64,000 nucleotides of DNA from Halodesulfovibrio spirochaetisodalis (GTDB lineage Bacteria; Desulfobacterota; Desulfovibrionia; Desulfovibrionales; Desulfovibrionaceae): positions 162,615 through 226,614 of the forward strand of contig NZ_JXMS01000002.1 in NCBI RefSeq assembly GCF_001672295.1. The letters run 5' to 3'. Shown here piece after piece: positions 15,294-23,840 of this stretch. Each line of letters opens with the position of its first letter. Position 1 is the first letter of the stretch. Both the position numbers and the translations under genes were made by a program. The notes under the pieces are model-generated. The model ran no database searches. It saw only the letters and a program-made list of their open reading frames with translations, and was not told the DNA's origin.

Positions 15294-17423
15294 ATGACGG
15301 TTATACGAAGCTTTCCGGGGCGTATCCGGTTTGCGGCGCAAGACGCAGCTGCTGTCCAGCTTTTACAGCAGCAGGCTGAAGTGGCGCTTGATCAGGTAAA
15401 GGCAGATGTCGCGGTGGAGTATAATCCCCGCACAAAGCGTGGCCTCCTGATTTTTGAGAAAGACGCAAAGCTGACCGATCTGCTGGTAGATGTAATTGAA
15501 AGTATGACACAGACGCTTTCGGTTTCATCATCACAGCAAGCCTTGGCCACTGCAGACGGCAGTTCCCTTCCTGCGGTATCAGATGCCGGACAGGAAGGTG
15601 AGATTGAAAATCCGGTATGGATTATCTCAAAAAAAGTTTTGAATCATTACATGGCTCGCATGTTCATGCCGCCAACAATTCGCCCTTATTGGACGATGTT
15701 CAATGTTGCCCCGTTAATATGGGAAGGCCTGAAGTCATTACGTCAGCGCAAGCTGGATGTGAATGTTCTTGATGCCGCGGCAGTTGGTGCAGCGCTTGCT
15801 ATGCGTGACTTTAATACCGCAGGTACCATCAACTTGCTTCTCGATATTAGTGAGACACTGGAAGAATGGACTAAGGAAAAGTCCAGAAGTGACATTGCGG
15901 CACTTTTCTCCGGTGACAGCAAGCCTGTATGGGTAATGCGTGACGATGAACCGGTAGCAATTTCACCTGATCAGCTTGTTGTGGGTGATCTTGTTGTTGT
16001 CCGGTCTGGTGCACGAATTCCTGTTGATGGGGTTGTTGCAGAGGGTACGGCACTGGTTAACCAGTCTTCCATGACCGGTGAGCCGCTTGCGGTGGAAAAA
16101 AGTGTCGAGAGTGAGGTCTACTCCGGAACCGTAGTGGAAGAAGGGCGTATTATCGTATACGCACAGTCCGTTGGTTCTGATACCCGCTTTGCTAAGATAG
16201 CGAAGATTCTGCAGGAGTCTGACGACCGTAAAGCAGATATTCATAGTCAGGCTGTGAAAATGGCAGATAAAATTGTGCCGTTTTCATTTATACTTTCTGG
16301 CGTAGTGTATGCGATTACCCGCAATGCTACTCAGGCTGCGGCAGTTCTGCTCGCTGACTATTCCTGTGCCATCAAGCTGGCAACACCGCTTGCTGTCCGT
16401 TCTGCAATGCTGGAAGCAGCGCATAACGGTGCGGTGATTAAAGGCGGCAAGTATCTGGAGCATCTCTCCCAACTGGATGCAATTGTTCTGGATAAAACAG
16501 GCACATTGACAGAAGCACGGCCGGAGCTTGTTAACGTTTGCCCGATGAACGGGTATACACGAGAGTTTGTTCTCAGACAGGCAGCATGTATGGAAGAGCA
16601 TTTCCCGCATCCGGTGGCAGATGCCATTGTACGGAAAGCGGATGAAGAAGGGCTTATCCATGCTGAGGATCATGCTGAGGTAGAATACATTCTTGCACAT
16701 GGTATTGCTACTATGCTGGATGGTCAGCGGACTATTCTTGGCAGCAAGCATTTTGTCCATGAAGACGAAGGTATTCCGTTTGCAGGTGCTGAGGATTTGA
16801 TTGCGGAGTGCTCAGGTGCAGGACTTTCCTTGCTGTACTTTGCGTGCGGCGGAGAGCTTGCAGGTGTTCTTGCTATTAAAGATCCGGTGCGAGACGATGC
16901 CGATCAGTTTATCCGTAAGCTGGAAAACATGGATGTAGAACGCATCATTATGCTGACAGGTGACGGTGAAGAAACAGCGGCAGCCGTTGCGTCTGATTTG
17001 AATATTGAAGAATACTATGCTCAGGCATTGCCGGACGAAAAGACCGCGTTGATTAACAACCTTAAAGAGCAGGGCTACACTGTAGCTATGGTCGGGGACG
17101 GAATTAACGATTCTGCTGCGCTGACCACTGCCAATGTAGGTGTTTCAATGAAGCACGGTGCAGATATCGCCCGTGAAGCCTGCGATGTGATGCTGACAGG
17201 TGAGCGTCTGGACAGCCTTACCGATGCGATGGAAGTTTCCAAGCGTGTAATGCGACGTATTAAGCGTAACTTTATGTTTATTGTCGCAAGTAACACACTG
17301 TTTATCGGTCTTGGTGTGACGGGCGTTATTACCCCTGCGTTAATGGCATTGTTGCATAATTCAGGTACGGTATTGACGTGTGTACACTCTATGCGTCCGA
17401 TGTTGCCGGAGCATTCTGAGTAA
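15294..17423 (+). CDS. P1B-type metal-transporting ATPase, FezB (ferrosome)-like candidate
   Basis: Membrane pump of 709 residues. An N-terminal HMA_2-like domain (about 1-75) has PGRIRF but no CxxC. P-type motifs follow: TGEP (261-264), the phosphorylated Asp in DKTGT (400-404), HP (439-440), MLTGD (553-557) and GDGINDSAA (601-609). The metal-site helix reads SCAIK (357-361) instead of CPC or SPC, which sets it apart from copper, zinc and cobalt pumps and fits the poorly known P1B-6 type that includes FezB. Ribosome site CGGAG. It follows two small membrane proteins in the same direction. Iron is the most likely substrate given the Fur-box-like site; a manganese pump is the main alternative. 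Confidence 0.88.
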   Translation: MTVIRSFPGRIRFAAQDAAAVQLLQQQAEVALDQVKADVAVEYNPRTKRGLLIFEKDAKLTDLLVDVIESMTQTLSVSSSQQALATADGSSLPAVSDAGQEGEIENPVWIISKKVLNHYMARMFMPPTIRPYWTMFNVAPLIWEGLKSLRQRKLDVNVLDAAAVGAALAMRDFNTAGTINLLLDISETLEEWTKEKSRSDIAALFSGDSKPVWVMRDDEPVAISPDQLVVGDLVVVRSGARIPVDGVVAEGTALVNQSSMTGEPLAVEKSVESEVYSGTVVEEGRIIVYAQSVGSDTRFAKIAKILQESDDRKADIHSQAVKMADKIVPFSFILSGVVYAITRNATQAAAVLLADYSCAIKLATPLAVRSAMLEAAHNGAVIKGGKYLEHLSQLDAIVLDKTGTLTEARPELVNVCPMNGYTREFVLRQAACMEEHFPHPVADAIVRKADEEGLIHAEDHAEVEYILAHGIATMLDGQRTILGSKHFVHEDEGIPFAGAEDLIAECSGAGLSLLYFACGGELAGVLAIKDPVRDDADQFIRKLENMDVERIIMLTGDGEETAAAVASDLNIEEYYAQALPDEKTALINNLKEQGYTVAMVGDGINDSAALTTANVGVSMKHGADIAREACDVMLTGERLDSLTDAMEVSKRVMRRIKRNFMFIVASNTLFIGLGVTGVITPALMALLHNSGTVLTCVHSMRPMLPEHSE

Positions 17424-17444
17424 AAATAATTCGATCCTATATAT

Positions 17445-17486
17445 AAAAAAATCCCATGTAGCATGTGCTGCATGGGATTTTTTTTA
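17445..17486. terminator. Bidirectional terminator at the end of the ATPase cluster
   Basis: ATCCCATG and CATGGGAT with an inner helix form a strong stem flanked by seven A on the left and eight T on the right. It serves the ATPase gene (plus) and the converging HMA-like gene (minus), whose stop overlaps it. Confidence 0.92.
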
Positions 17487-17918
17487 TGAGAAAAGTGTTC
17501 GCTTGTTCTGATACAGATGTGCTGCCATGAGTGTGAGCCAGACGCTCCCGGCTACAACATGGGCTTTCTCAGAGTAAGCAAGCAAGGCTATTGTAGTAAT
17601 GCCGGCACCAAGCAGGCCGCGTTTTACAATTTTTCTTGCTTTCCGGCCTGTGATGGCACGGTTGAAGCTGCTGATTTTTCCTTTCACTTCATCCGGCTCT
17701 AACCCCAGACTGGTTGCGATGCTGCAGAAGAGTTTATCTGCGCCAACTTTTGCCTGATCAAAGAGTACAAGGATACTCCCAACCCGTTTGTTGACGGCAA
17801 CTTCAACCACACCTTTGGTTTTTGCCAGAGCTTCTTTAACAGCATCTGCGCGTTCTTCAATTTTAAGGGATTCGCATCTAAAACGAAAACGAGCATGTTC
17901 CATGGTTGTAGCAGTCAT
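17484..17918 (-). CDS. HMA_2-like domain protein with C-terminal membrane segments
   Basis: A 144-residue product with a ferredoxin-like HMA_2 domain (about 5-75, starting HARFRF, no CxxC) followed by a basic linker and one or two membrane helices (GLLGAGITTIALLAYS and VVAGSVWLTLMAAHL, about 102-137). It converges on the ATPase gene. Ribosome site AGGAGG at 8 bases supports the start. With the ATPase N-terminus and the gene at 13866, it is the third Arg-type HMA-like module here, which argues for one functional system. Confidence 0.82.
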   Translation of the reverse strand: MTATTMEHARFRFRCESLKIEERADAVKEALAKTKGVVEVAVNKRVGSILVLFDQAKVGADKLFCSIATSLGLEPDEVKGKISSFNRAITGRKARKIVKRGLLGAGITTIALLAYSEKAHVVAGSVWLTLMAAHLYQNKRTLFS

Positions 17919-18122
17919 ACTGCACCCTCCTAGTTTTACCGATACAATACGCGAAAAGTGAATGTACTACAGTATAGTTATATAAGGTTATGTGATTGAT
18001 CAAGTATGTTCTTATAATAAAGGGTGTTGGACGCATGCATTGCCATGTTGATGAAGGTTGATTGCTTGATAGTAGTGTTCTGAGAGGGTGAAATGGACAG
18101 CAGGCGAGACAGAAAAGTAATG

Positions 18123-18446
18123 TTAGCTGCCGGTATTTATTGTTTCAATTTTTTCTTTGACGATAATATGATCTGCAAGAGCTGCTGTAAGTTCTTTGAG
18201 GAATAATGCGTTGTTATCCGGTGTGCCTATTGTTTGCACAACAATAGGTTGCAGTTGCTTTTGAAAAGGGTTCTCAGTTTGGTAAGGATGAGTTTCAGTA
18301 ACAATTGCTAAGCCTTTTGTTGCCGTTGCTTGCATCAGATTGTGTTTTTGCGCAGCGGTTAACATGGTTTTGTATAATGGCTGTCCATTATATGTATCTT
18401 TGTTTGTGGTCACACAGGTCAGTCTTTCTAATGTTTGTATCTGCAT
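18123..18446 (-). CDS. DUF190 family protein
   Basis: A 107-residue cytoplasmic protein. The segment YNGQPLYKTMLTAAQKHNLM followed by TATKGLAI matches the DUF190 pattern (G.PLY...A...G..GATV..G). DUF190 proteins have a ferredoxin-like, PII-like fold and often sit next to ion transporters; their biochemical role is not settled. Ribosome site AAGGAG at 7 bases. It is 79 bases downstream of acr3 on the same strand and probably co-transcribed, so it may modulate the arsenite exporter. Confidence 0.75.
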   Translation of the reverse strand: MQIQTLERLTCVTTNKDTYNGQPLYKTMLTAAQKHNLMQATATKGLAIVTETHPYQTENPFQKQLQPIVVQTIGTPDNNALFLKELTAALADHIIVKEKIETINTGS

Positions 18447-18525
18447 AGTAATTCTCCTTATGATAGGAGCTGCTCCCCTGAGGTGGTCAGGGGAACAGCG
18501 GCAGCATGTCTTGTCGGGGATATCG

Positions 18526-19611
18526 TTATTTCATTGTTTTGGAGACAGGCTGCGGTTGGAGTGTAAGAGTTTCTTCTGCCTGCTGGCTGTAGTTGCGCTT
18601 GAATCGTAATGAAACATTCACAAGCGCGATAAGTACCGGCACCTCAACAAGCGGGCCTATAACACCAGCAAATGCCTGGTCGGAATTGAGACCGAACACA
18701 GCGATGGCTACAGCAATGGCTAGCTCAAAGTTGTTGCCGGTCGCCGTATAGGCAATGGAGGCGTTTTTATCGAACGGAATACCCATTCGTTTTGCGATAA
18801 AGAAGCTGAGGAAGAACATCACAACAAAGTAGATGACAAGCGGTACAGCCACACGCAGGACGTCAAACGGCAGCTCAACAATCATTTCACCTTTCAGGCT
18901 GAACATAAGAACAATTGTTGCCAGAAGCGCAATGAGCGTGACCGGTGAAATTGCCGGAATAAACTTGGTGTCATACCAGTGCTCACCTTTGAGTTTTACA
19001 AGCCACACACGGCTTACGAAACCAGCAAGGAACGGAATACCAAGGTAAATGCCAACACTTTCAGCAATATCTGCAATCGAAATATTTACTTCAAAGCCGC
19101 TGAAGCCGAAGTACGGCGGAAGAACAGTGATGAAGAGCCACGCAAGAAAACTGTAGGTAGCAATCTGGAAAAGACTGTTCAGAGCAACAAGTGCTGCCGC
19201 GTACTCTTTGTTACCGCCGCCAATGTCATTCCAGACAAGTACCATGGCAATACAACGTGCCAGACCAATGAGAATTACACCGGTCATATAGCCCGGGTAG
19301 TCGCCAAGAAAGGTCAGCGCCAGCACAAACATCAGAATCGGCCCTGCAATCCAGTTCATGGCCAGCGAAAGCGTGACGGCACGTTTGTCTTGCATAACGC
19401 TACCAAGAAGACAGTAGTTAACCTTAGCAAGCGGTGGATACATCATGAGGATAAGACCGATTGCGAGAGGAATATTCGTGCTGCCAATGGACATGGACTC
19501 GTTCCATTCTGCTACTTGCGGAAAAGTAACACCGAGTGCAACTCCAAGCGCCATTGCTGCAAAAATCCACACTGTTAAGTAGCGATCTAGAAAATTGAGT
19601 TTTGGTTGCAT
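18526..19611 (-). CDS. acr3: Arsenite efflux transporter, ACR3 family
   Basis: Inner-membrane arsenite exporter driven by the proton gradient. The 361 residues form about ten hydrophobic helices. ACR3 hallmarks are [14 protein letters not shown] and [13 protein letters not shown], which holds the conserved cysteine needed for transport, and [14 protein letters not shown]. It follows arsR on the same strand but has its own pair of operator copies in the gap, so it is probably derepressed by arsenite. The DUF190 gene follows. Confidence 0.95.
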   Translation of the reverse strand: MQPKLNFLDRYLTVWIFAAMALGVALGVTFPQVAEWNESMSIGSTNIPLAIGLILMMYPPLAKVNYCLLGSVMQDKRAVTLSLAMNWIAGPILMFVLALTFLGDYPGYMTGVILIGLARCIAMVLVWNDIGGGNKEYAAALVALNSLFQIATYSFLAWLFITVLPPYFGFSGFEVNISIADIAESVGIYLGIPFLAGFVSRVWLVKLKGEHWYDTKFIPAISPVTLIALLATIVLMFSLKGEMIVELPFDVLRVAVPLVIYFVVMFFLSFFIAKRMGIPFDKNASIAYTATGNNFELAIAVAIAVFGLNSDQAFAGVIGPLVEVPVLIALVNVSLRFKRNYSQQAEETLTLQPQPVSKTMK

Positions 19612-19636
19612 TGTTTTTTCCTTATAAATATCGTTG

Positions 19637-19652
19637 ATCGTCGAAAAACGAT
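19637..19652. promoter_or_regulatory. ArsR-type operator copy 1
   Basis: ATCGT-N6-ACGAT inverted repeat, 26 bases before the acr3 start. The same sequence logic recurs at 19691 and 20107. Confidence 0.65.
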
Positions 19653-19690
19653 TTGCTTATGCCGATTCATAGCTTGTTATAGTATCGAGC

Positions 19691-19706
19691 ATCGTCGAAA
19701 GACGAT
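19691..19706. promoter_or_regulatory. ArsR-type operator copy 2
   Basis: ATCGTC-GAAA-GACGAT, a 6-base perfect inverted repeat, in the gap between arsR and acr3. It lies 54 bases from copy 1. Confidence 0.65.
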
Positions 19707-19730
19707 TATATGTCGTATAAAAAAAACCGA

Positions 19731-20069
19731 TCAGGAAAAAATGGCTGCAAACATTTCAGAAAATGCCTGCACTTTTTCGAGGTTAATACGGTAACAAACT
19801 CTTGGCGGGTCTGGTTCAGCAGTAATAAAGCCTGCTTCTTTTAAAATTCGCAGGTGCTCGGATACAGTTGACTGTGCAAGACCTAACTCCGAAACAAGGC
19901 TGCTGTTCAGGCATCCTCCGGAGTTATGCAATGCCAAAAGCACACGCATAATACGGACACGCGCAGGGTGTGCAAGGGCTTTTGCCTGTGCGGCAAGCTC
20001 TTGCTCATTGCACGTATCTTCGTCAGTAGTGCGAAATGCTTCCTTGTTTGTGGTCGAACAAGTGGTCAT
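19731..20069 (-). CDS. arsR: ArsR/SmtB family transcriptional repressor
   Basis: A 112-residue winged-helix repressor. The DNA-recognition part reads SELGLAQSTVSEHLRILKEA (about residues 63-82), preceded by ALAHPARVRIMRVLL. Cysteines near the N-terminus (residues 4 and 20) and at 53 and about 96 are candidate arsenite ligands; the classical ELCVC motif of the alpha-3 helix is absent, so the sensing site differs from the second ArsR in this window. Its own operator copy lies 38 bases upstream, which suggests autoregulation as well as control of acr3. Confidence 0.92.
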   Translation of the reverse strand: MTTCSTTNKEAFRTTDEDTCNEQELAAQAKALAHPARVRIMRVLLALHNSGGCLNSSLVSELGLAQSTVSEHLRILKEAGFITAEPDPPRVCYRINLEKVQAFSEMFAAIFS

Positions 20070-20106
20070 GACTGTTCCTTTGCATCAGTAATTGAAAGAA
20101 TCGATA

Positions 20107-20122
20107 ATCGTCGTTACACGAT
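20107..20122. promoter_or_regulatory. ArsR-type operator copy 3, before arsR
   Basis: ATCGT-CGTTAC-ACGAT, 38 bases upstream of the arsR start. Having the same repeat in front of the regulator and its target strongly supports it as the binding site. Confidence 0.65.
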
Positions 20123-20233
20123 TAAGTAGGTTTCAGTTGAAAGATTGTCAATGCTCAGTGGCAGAAAAAAATTTTCAGTGTCTTATTGGTTTGAAATGAA
20201 AGGCAGAAAAAATTTCAGAAGTGAGAACCCAGA

Positions 20234-20266
20234 TGTAGAGGCAGAAGTAATACTTCTGCCTCTACA
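20234..20266 (-). terminator. Perfect 15-bp hairpin downstream of the SulP gene
   Basis: A perfect 15-bp stem with a 3-base loop lies 38 bases past the SulP stop. There is no T run on either side, so it is either a 3'-end stabiliser or a factor-assisted terminator rather than a classical intrinsic one. Confidence 0.55.
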
Positions 20267-20303
20267 GGTGCCCGTTACGTCATATTTTACTGAACACGTA
20301 CAC

Positions 20304-22109
20304 TTAGATAATTGCTGGGCGATTGCTACTATCAAGTTGTTGTACGCTGAATGCGGGGGTGTTGCTTGCGCATTCGTCAAAAATGCGGGCCGTACAAGTT
20401 ATGCATTTTTCAGTATCAACAGACGCTGCGAGCTTTTTAATAGCTACTCGCTTGTTAGCGAAAATATGGTCAGTTCCGAAGTGTTGGAGAACGCCTGCCC
20501 TATGTAACATCCCCCGTACTTCAGGGTTCAGGGAACATAGATACATTTCACAGCCTTTTTCCCGAAAGGCTTCGCGTTCAGTAGAGAACATTTCGCAACC
20601 TGCAATATCAATAAACGTCACAGCCTTGAGTATCACAAGAAGTTTCGTATGTGTAGAGGATTCATCAATTTCTTTGTGTAAATCTTCGATTATATTGTGC
20701 GTTGCACCAAAGAATATTTCTCCGCGCAGGCGGACAATCTTGATTTGCGGGCATTCTCGGGCATTTTCTGTTGTCACTTCAACAAAAGAAGAAATACCGG
20801 CGTCGTCACGTTGCAACGTGATGGAAGCTAACTCGGGATGTGAAGTTTTGTTGATATACAGCAGCAGAGAGAGGACAACTCCAACATAAATCGCGAATTC
20901 AAGGTGCAGAAACAGTGTTGCCAGAAGGGTGACAAGCATGACCCCGAATTCTTGCCTGCTGGTTTTCATGATGCCTTTGATGTGATGAAAATCAATAAGC
21001 TTGAACGCCACAACCATGAGTACGCCCGCCATTGCAGGTATCGGCAGATAGGCTGTTACAGGGGCAATCAGAAGCAGGATGATGGTGAGGAAGCATGCAG
21101 CAAAAACAGCAGCCGCTGGAGTTTTGGCTCCGGCAGTGTAGTTCACCCCTGTGCGGGTGAAGGAACCTGATGCTGAGTAGCAGGAAAAGAAGCTGCCGAT
21201 AATGTTTGAAAGCCCCTGTCCGACAAATTCTTGATTTGTATCAAGGTGCTGTCTGGATTGCATTGCTACAGAACGTGCGATGGAAACAGCTTCTGTCAGG
21301 CCGAGGATAGCAATGGCCAATGCGCTGGAACCTAACTGCTGGACGGTGCTGAAGGACATATGTGGTATTTCAAAGCTTGGCAGACGTGATGGTAAAGCAC
21401 CCACCAGTTCTATGCCTGCCTCTGCTCCGCCAAATCCCATTGCTGCAAGGCTTCCCGCAATGAGGGCAACAAGCATACCGGGAATCCGCGGTGCAAGTCG
21501 CTGGAAGAGTACAGAGATACTCAAAGCGGTCAGGGCGATAATAGAAGCAGGTATGCTTACTTCTTGAATGTTTTCTACGAGAAACGGTATTTTTTCATAA
21601 AATTTTGAACCGGATGGAAACTTAATACCGGTGAAATTTCCAAGCTGGCTGAAGCCGATTAGTATAGCTGCACCAGCTGTAAAACCGACAACAACAGAAT
21701 GTGAAACAAAATTCACCAGCGTGCCTAGTTTGATTACCCCGAAAAGAAGCTGGATGATGCCGGTCAGCAGCGTGAGAGAAAAAACCGCACCGATGTATTC
21801 AGTTGAAAACGGCGCATAAAACTGACTGATGTTTTCAAATATAACCAGTGAAATAGCCGTGGTCGGGCCAGATATCAGATGATGTGAAGAACCGAATAGT
21901 GCAGCAACAATTGCGGGCACAATGGCAGAATACAGCCCGAATTCCGGTGGAAGACCGGCAATGGCTGCAAACGCAACTCCTTGCGGGAGTACAATAATAG
22001 CTCCGCTTATTCCTGCATTGATATCCAGCTTCAGTGTTTCTTTGGAAACTGTCTGCAGCCAGCTCAGGAATGGAAAGAGTTTTATGTATGCTGGGGTAGT
22101 TGGCACCAA
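20304..22109 (-). CDS. SulP family anion permease with STAS domain
   Basis: Inner-membrane anion transporter of 601 residues. The N-terminal 420 residues hold the SulP membrane core with its PQGVAFAAIAGLPPEFGLY signature and the SGPTTAIS segment. A cytoplasmic STAS domain follows (about 450-560), with FIDIAGCEMF around the regulatory position. A short cysteine-bearing tail (CITC and a further Cys) is unusual. In a sulfate reducer sulfate is an obvious candidate, but SulP members also carry bicarbonate or dicarboxylates, and no neighbour decides between them. It stands alone. Confidence 0.92.
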   Translation of the reverse strand: MVPTTPAYIKLFPFLSWLQTVSKETLKLDINAGISGAIIVLPQGVAFAAIAGLPPEFGLYSAIVPAIVAALFGSSHHLISGPTTAISLVIFENISQFYAPFSTEYIGAVFSLTLLTGIIQLLFGVIKLGTLVNFVSHSVVVGFTAGAAILIGFSQLGNFTGIKFPSGSKFYEKIPFLVENIQEVSIPASIIALTALSISVLFQRLAPRIPGMLVALIAGSLAAMGFGGAEAGIELVGALPSRLPSFEIPHMSFSTVQQLGSSALAIAILGLTEAVSIARSVAMQSRQHLDTNQEFVGQGLSNIIGSFFSCYSASGSFTRTGVNYTAGAKTPAAAVFAACFLTIILLLIAPVTAYLPIPAMAGVLMVVAFKLIDFHHIKGIMKTSRQEFGVMLVTLLATLFLHLEFAIYVGVVLSLLLYINKTSHPELASITLQRDDAGISSFVEVTTENARECPQIKIVRLRGEIFFGATHNIIEDLHKEIDESSTHTKLLVILKAVTFIDIAGCEMFSTEREAFREKGCEMYLCSLNPEVRGMLHRAGVLQHFGTDHIFANKRVAIKKLAASVDTEKCITCTARIFDECASNTPAFSVQQLDSSNRPAII

Positions 22110-22536
22110 GGTTATCCTTCTAAAAAATGGTGTTTTTTGGGAATAAGACTAGAGTAACGGACGCAGCTTGCGACCGCTGATAATAATTCTGTAATAATAA
22201 ATGTACGAAAAAAGAACGTGCAACGAGTTGCTGCTAGTCTGATATCCCCGAGATGCACTATATACGCATCATCCAGCGCAAACTATTTAAAAATTCTTAT
22301 TGTAATTATGAGTAAAAATTGAATGCCGTTACAATACTCCGTAAGGTATTGTAAAAGAGGTATGAAATAGGAAAAAATATATGTGACGCAGCAGATTGTT
22401 TACTTAGAAAGGTAAAATTTACCTGTTGTTAACCTTTCTGCATTGAAGGTGCGGGAACATTCTGCTGGACAGGTGATATACGCGATGTGTAAAGCAGCAT
22501 TTGCTTACTTTCTGGCGGCTAGTGGAAAGTAGAAGA
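22110..22536. other. Gene-free region upstream of the SulP gene
   Basis: About 430 bases with no supported reading frame. It must contain the SulP promoter on the minus strand. A small hairpin (CTTTC/GGAAAG, about 22509-22527) leads into the structured element at 22537. Confidence 0.4.
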
Positions 22537-22665
22537 CCGGAGACATCCAGAATATGGCGTGATCATATCCAGATGGCCTCCGGCCTCAGAATACCCGGCA
22601 GGTATTCAAAGGCAGTACAAAGGATTGAGGTGCAGATAATCCAGAGTACTGCCTTGTTTTGTTTG
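22537..22665 (+). ncRNA. Candidate small RNA: three hairpins, the last terminator-like
   Basis: Three well-formed helices follow one another. The first is nested: CCGGAG/CTCCGG, CATC/GATG, ATATG/CATAT (22537-22583). The second is GAATACC/GGTATTC (22589-22607). The third is AAGGCAGTAC/GTACTGCCTT with an inner GGATT/AATCC (22609-22655), followed by GTTTTGTTTG. No coding frame overlaps it and no plus-strand gene follows, so a free-standing RNA is more likely than a leader. It matches no RNA family I recognise. Confidence 0.4.
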
Positions 22666-22790
22666 TAACATGTATTTATGCAGATACGGGTTACGAAGAA
22701 TGTGAGTGTATGACACTACCATATAGCTGAAAGTGAATATAGTGTCTGAACATAGGTAATATAGTTAAAACAGGTTAAAAGTGTAATTGT

Positions 22791-22826
22791 GGCTGACAGA
22801 AGATATAGTTCTGTTAGCCTTTTTTG
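22791..22826. terminator. Terminator facing the prepilin peptidase gene
   Basis: GGCTGACAGAA and TTCTGTTAGCC pair with one mismatch around a 7-base loop. Six T follow on the plus strand. It lies next to the end of the minus-strand prepilin peptidase gene and may end that transcript too. Confidence 0.7.
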
Positions 22827-23582
22827 TTATCTGAGAAAGGCAATAATGTTGGTGCCGTACAGATAGGTGATGAGTGAACCTGCTGCAAGAAAGGGGCCGA
22901 ACGGAATGTAGATTGTGCTCATTCCAGCTTTACCGCGCAAGGTGGCAATGCAGAACACGAGTGCACAGACTGAGGCTACCAGAATGAATATGGACAGCTG
23001 GTGCCAGCCGACAAGAGCCCCGAGCATGAGCATGAATTTAACATCTCCAAGTCCCAGTCCGTCTATTTTACGGATTGCTTTGTAGATGGCTGCAATAGCC
23101 CACAGGGAAAATGTGCCAATACCTGCGCCAAGCAGAGCGTCGATAAATGTGACATCCAGTAATCCTGCGTAACTTGCTCCCAGAACAATGACAGCGCCTG
23201 TATAGGTTAAATAATCCGGTAGAATAAATGTTCGTAGATCAATGGCAGAGGCAACGATGCAGATGCCTCCGATAACCATAAGGACACCCCATTCCAAGGG
23301 ATCTGCCGTATGGGCAGCTGCAAGCACAGCCCAAAGCATGGAAGTAAGTTCACTTAACGGATAGAAAAATGGGATACGGGAAGAGCAGTGAGAGCAGCGT
23401 CCCTTTTGCAATAGAAAGCTGAGAAGCGGAATATTTTCCCACATTGTCAGCTGATGGTCGCACTGGGGGCAATAGGAACGTGATGGGCGAAATATGGTGT
23501 TGCCGGTGCCGTAGCGGCTGGCGCACACAGAATAGAAGCTGCCGAGAATCAGCCCGACCAGTGCTGCAAAAAGAAAGTACAT
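22827..23582 (-). CDS. Type IV prepilin peptidase (leader peptidase/methyltransferase)
   Basis: Inner-membrane aspartic protease of 251 residues that cuts and N-methylates type IV prepilins or related pseudopilins. Both catalytic regions are present: DLRTFILPD and GLGLGDVKFM, each with its conserved Asp. The cytoplasmic zinc-type loop has two CxxC pairs (CPQC, CSHC), as in the bifunctional form. The start at 23582 is chosen for AGGGA 6 bases away and because it puts the first membrane helix at the N-terminus; a longer frame to 23735 adds an unrelated stretch. No pilin genes are nearby; a TadZ-like gene lies 18 kb away. Confidence 0.93.
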   Translation of the reverse strand: MYFLFAALVGLILGSFYSVCASRYGTGNTIFRPSRSYCPQCDHQLTMWENIPLLSFLLQKGRCSHCSSRIPFFYPLSELTSMLWAVLAAAHTADPLEWGVLMVIGGICIVASAIDLRTFILPDYLTYTGAVIVLGASYAGLLDVTFIDALLGAGIGTFSLWAIAAIYKAIRKIDGLGLGDVKFMLMLGALVGWHQLSIFILVASVCALVFCIATLRGKAGMSTIYIPFGPFLAAGSLITYLYGTNIIAFLR

Positions 23583-23840
23583 AGTATTCCCTGAACGTGA
23601 GGTTAACGAAGACGAAAATTGTTGCGGAAGCATAGTCGGGATTAGAGCGTGTGTAAATACGATGCGAAAGTGTTGTGCCTTCATCTGTCCGGTATTCCTT
23701 GTAGTTGTATATGGCTCTTTCAGATATAAGTGCAAGTTATGGTTGTCCTCACAAATTACTATTTAACTTTTGACTATTTTTAGCCCACATTGCGCTCAGT
23801 CATTAACTGCCGCAGTGCGTTCTGCGGTAATGGAGAATAT

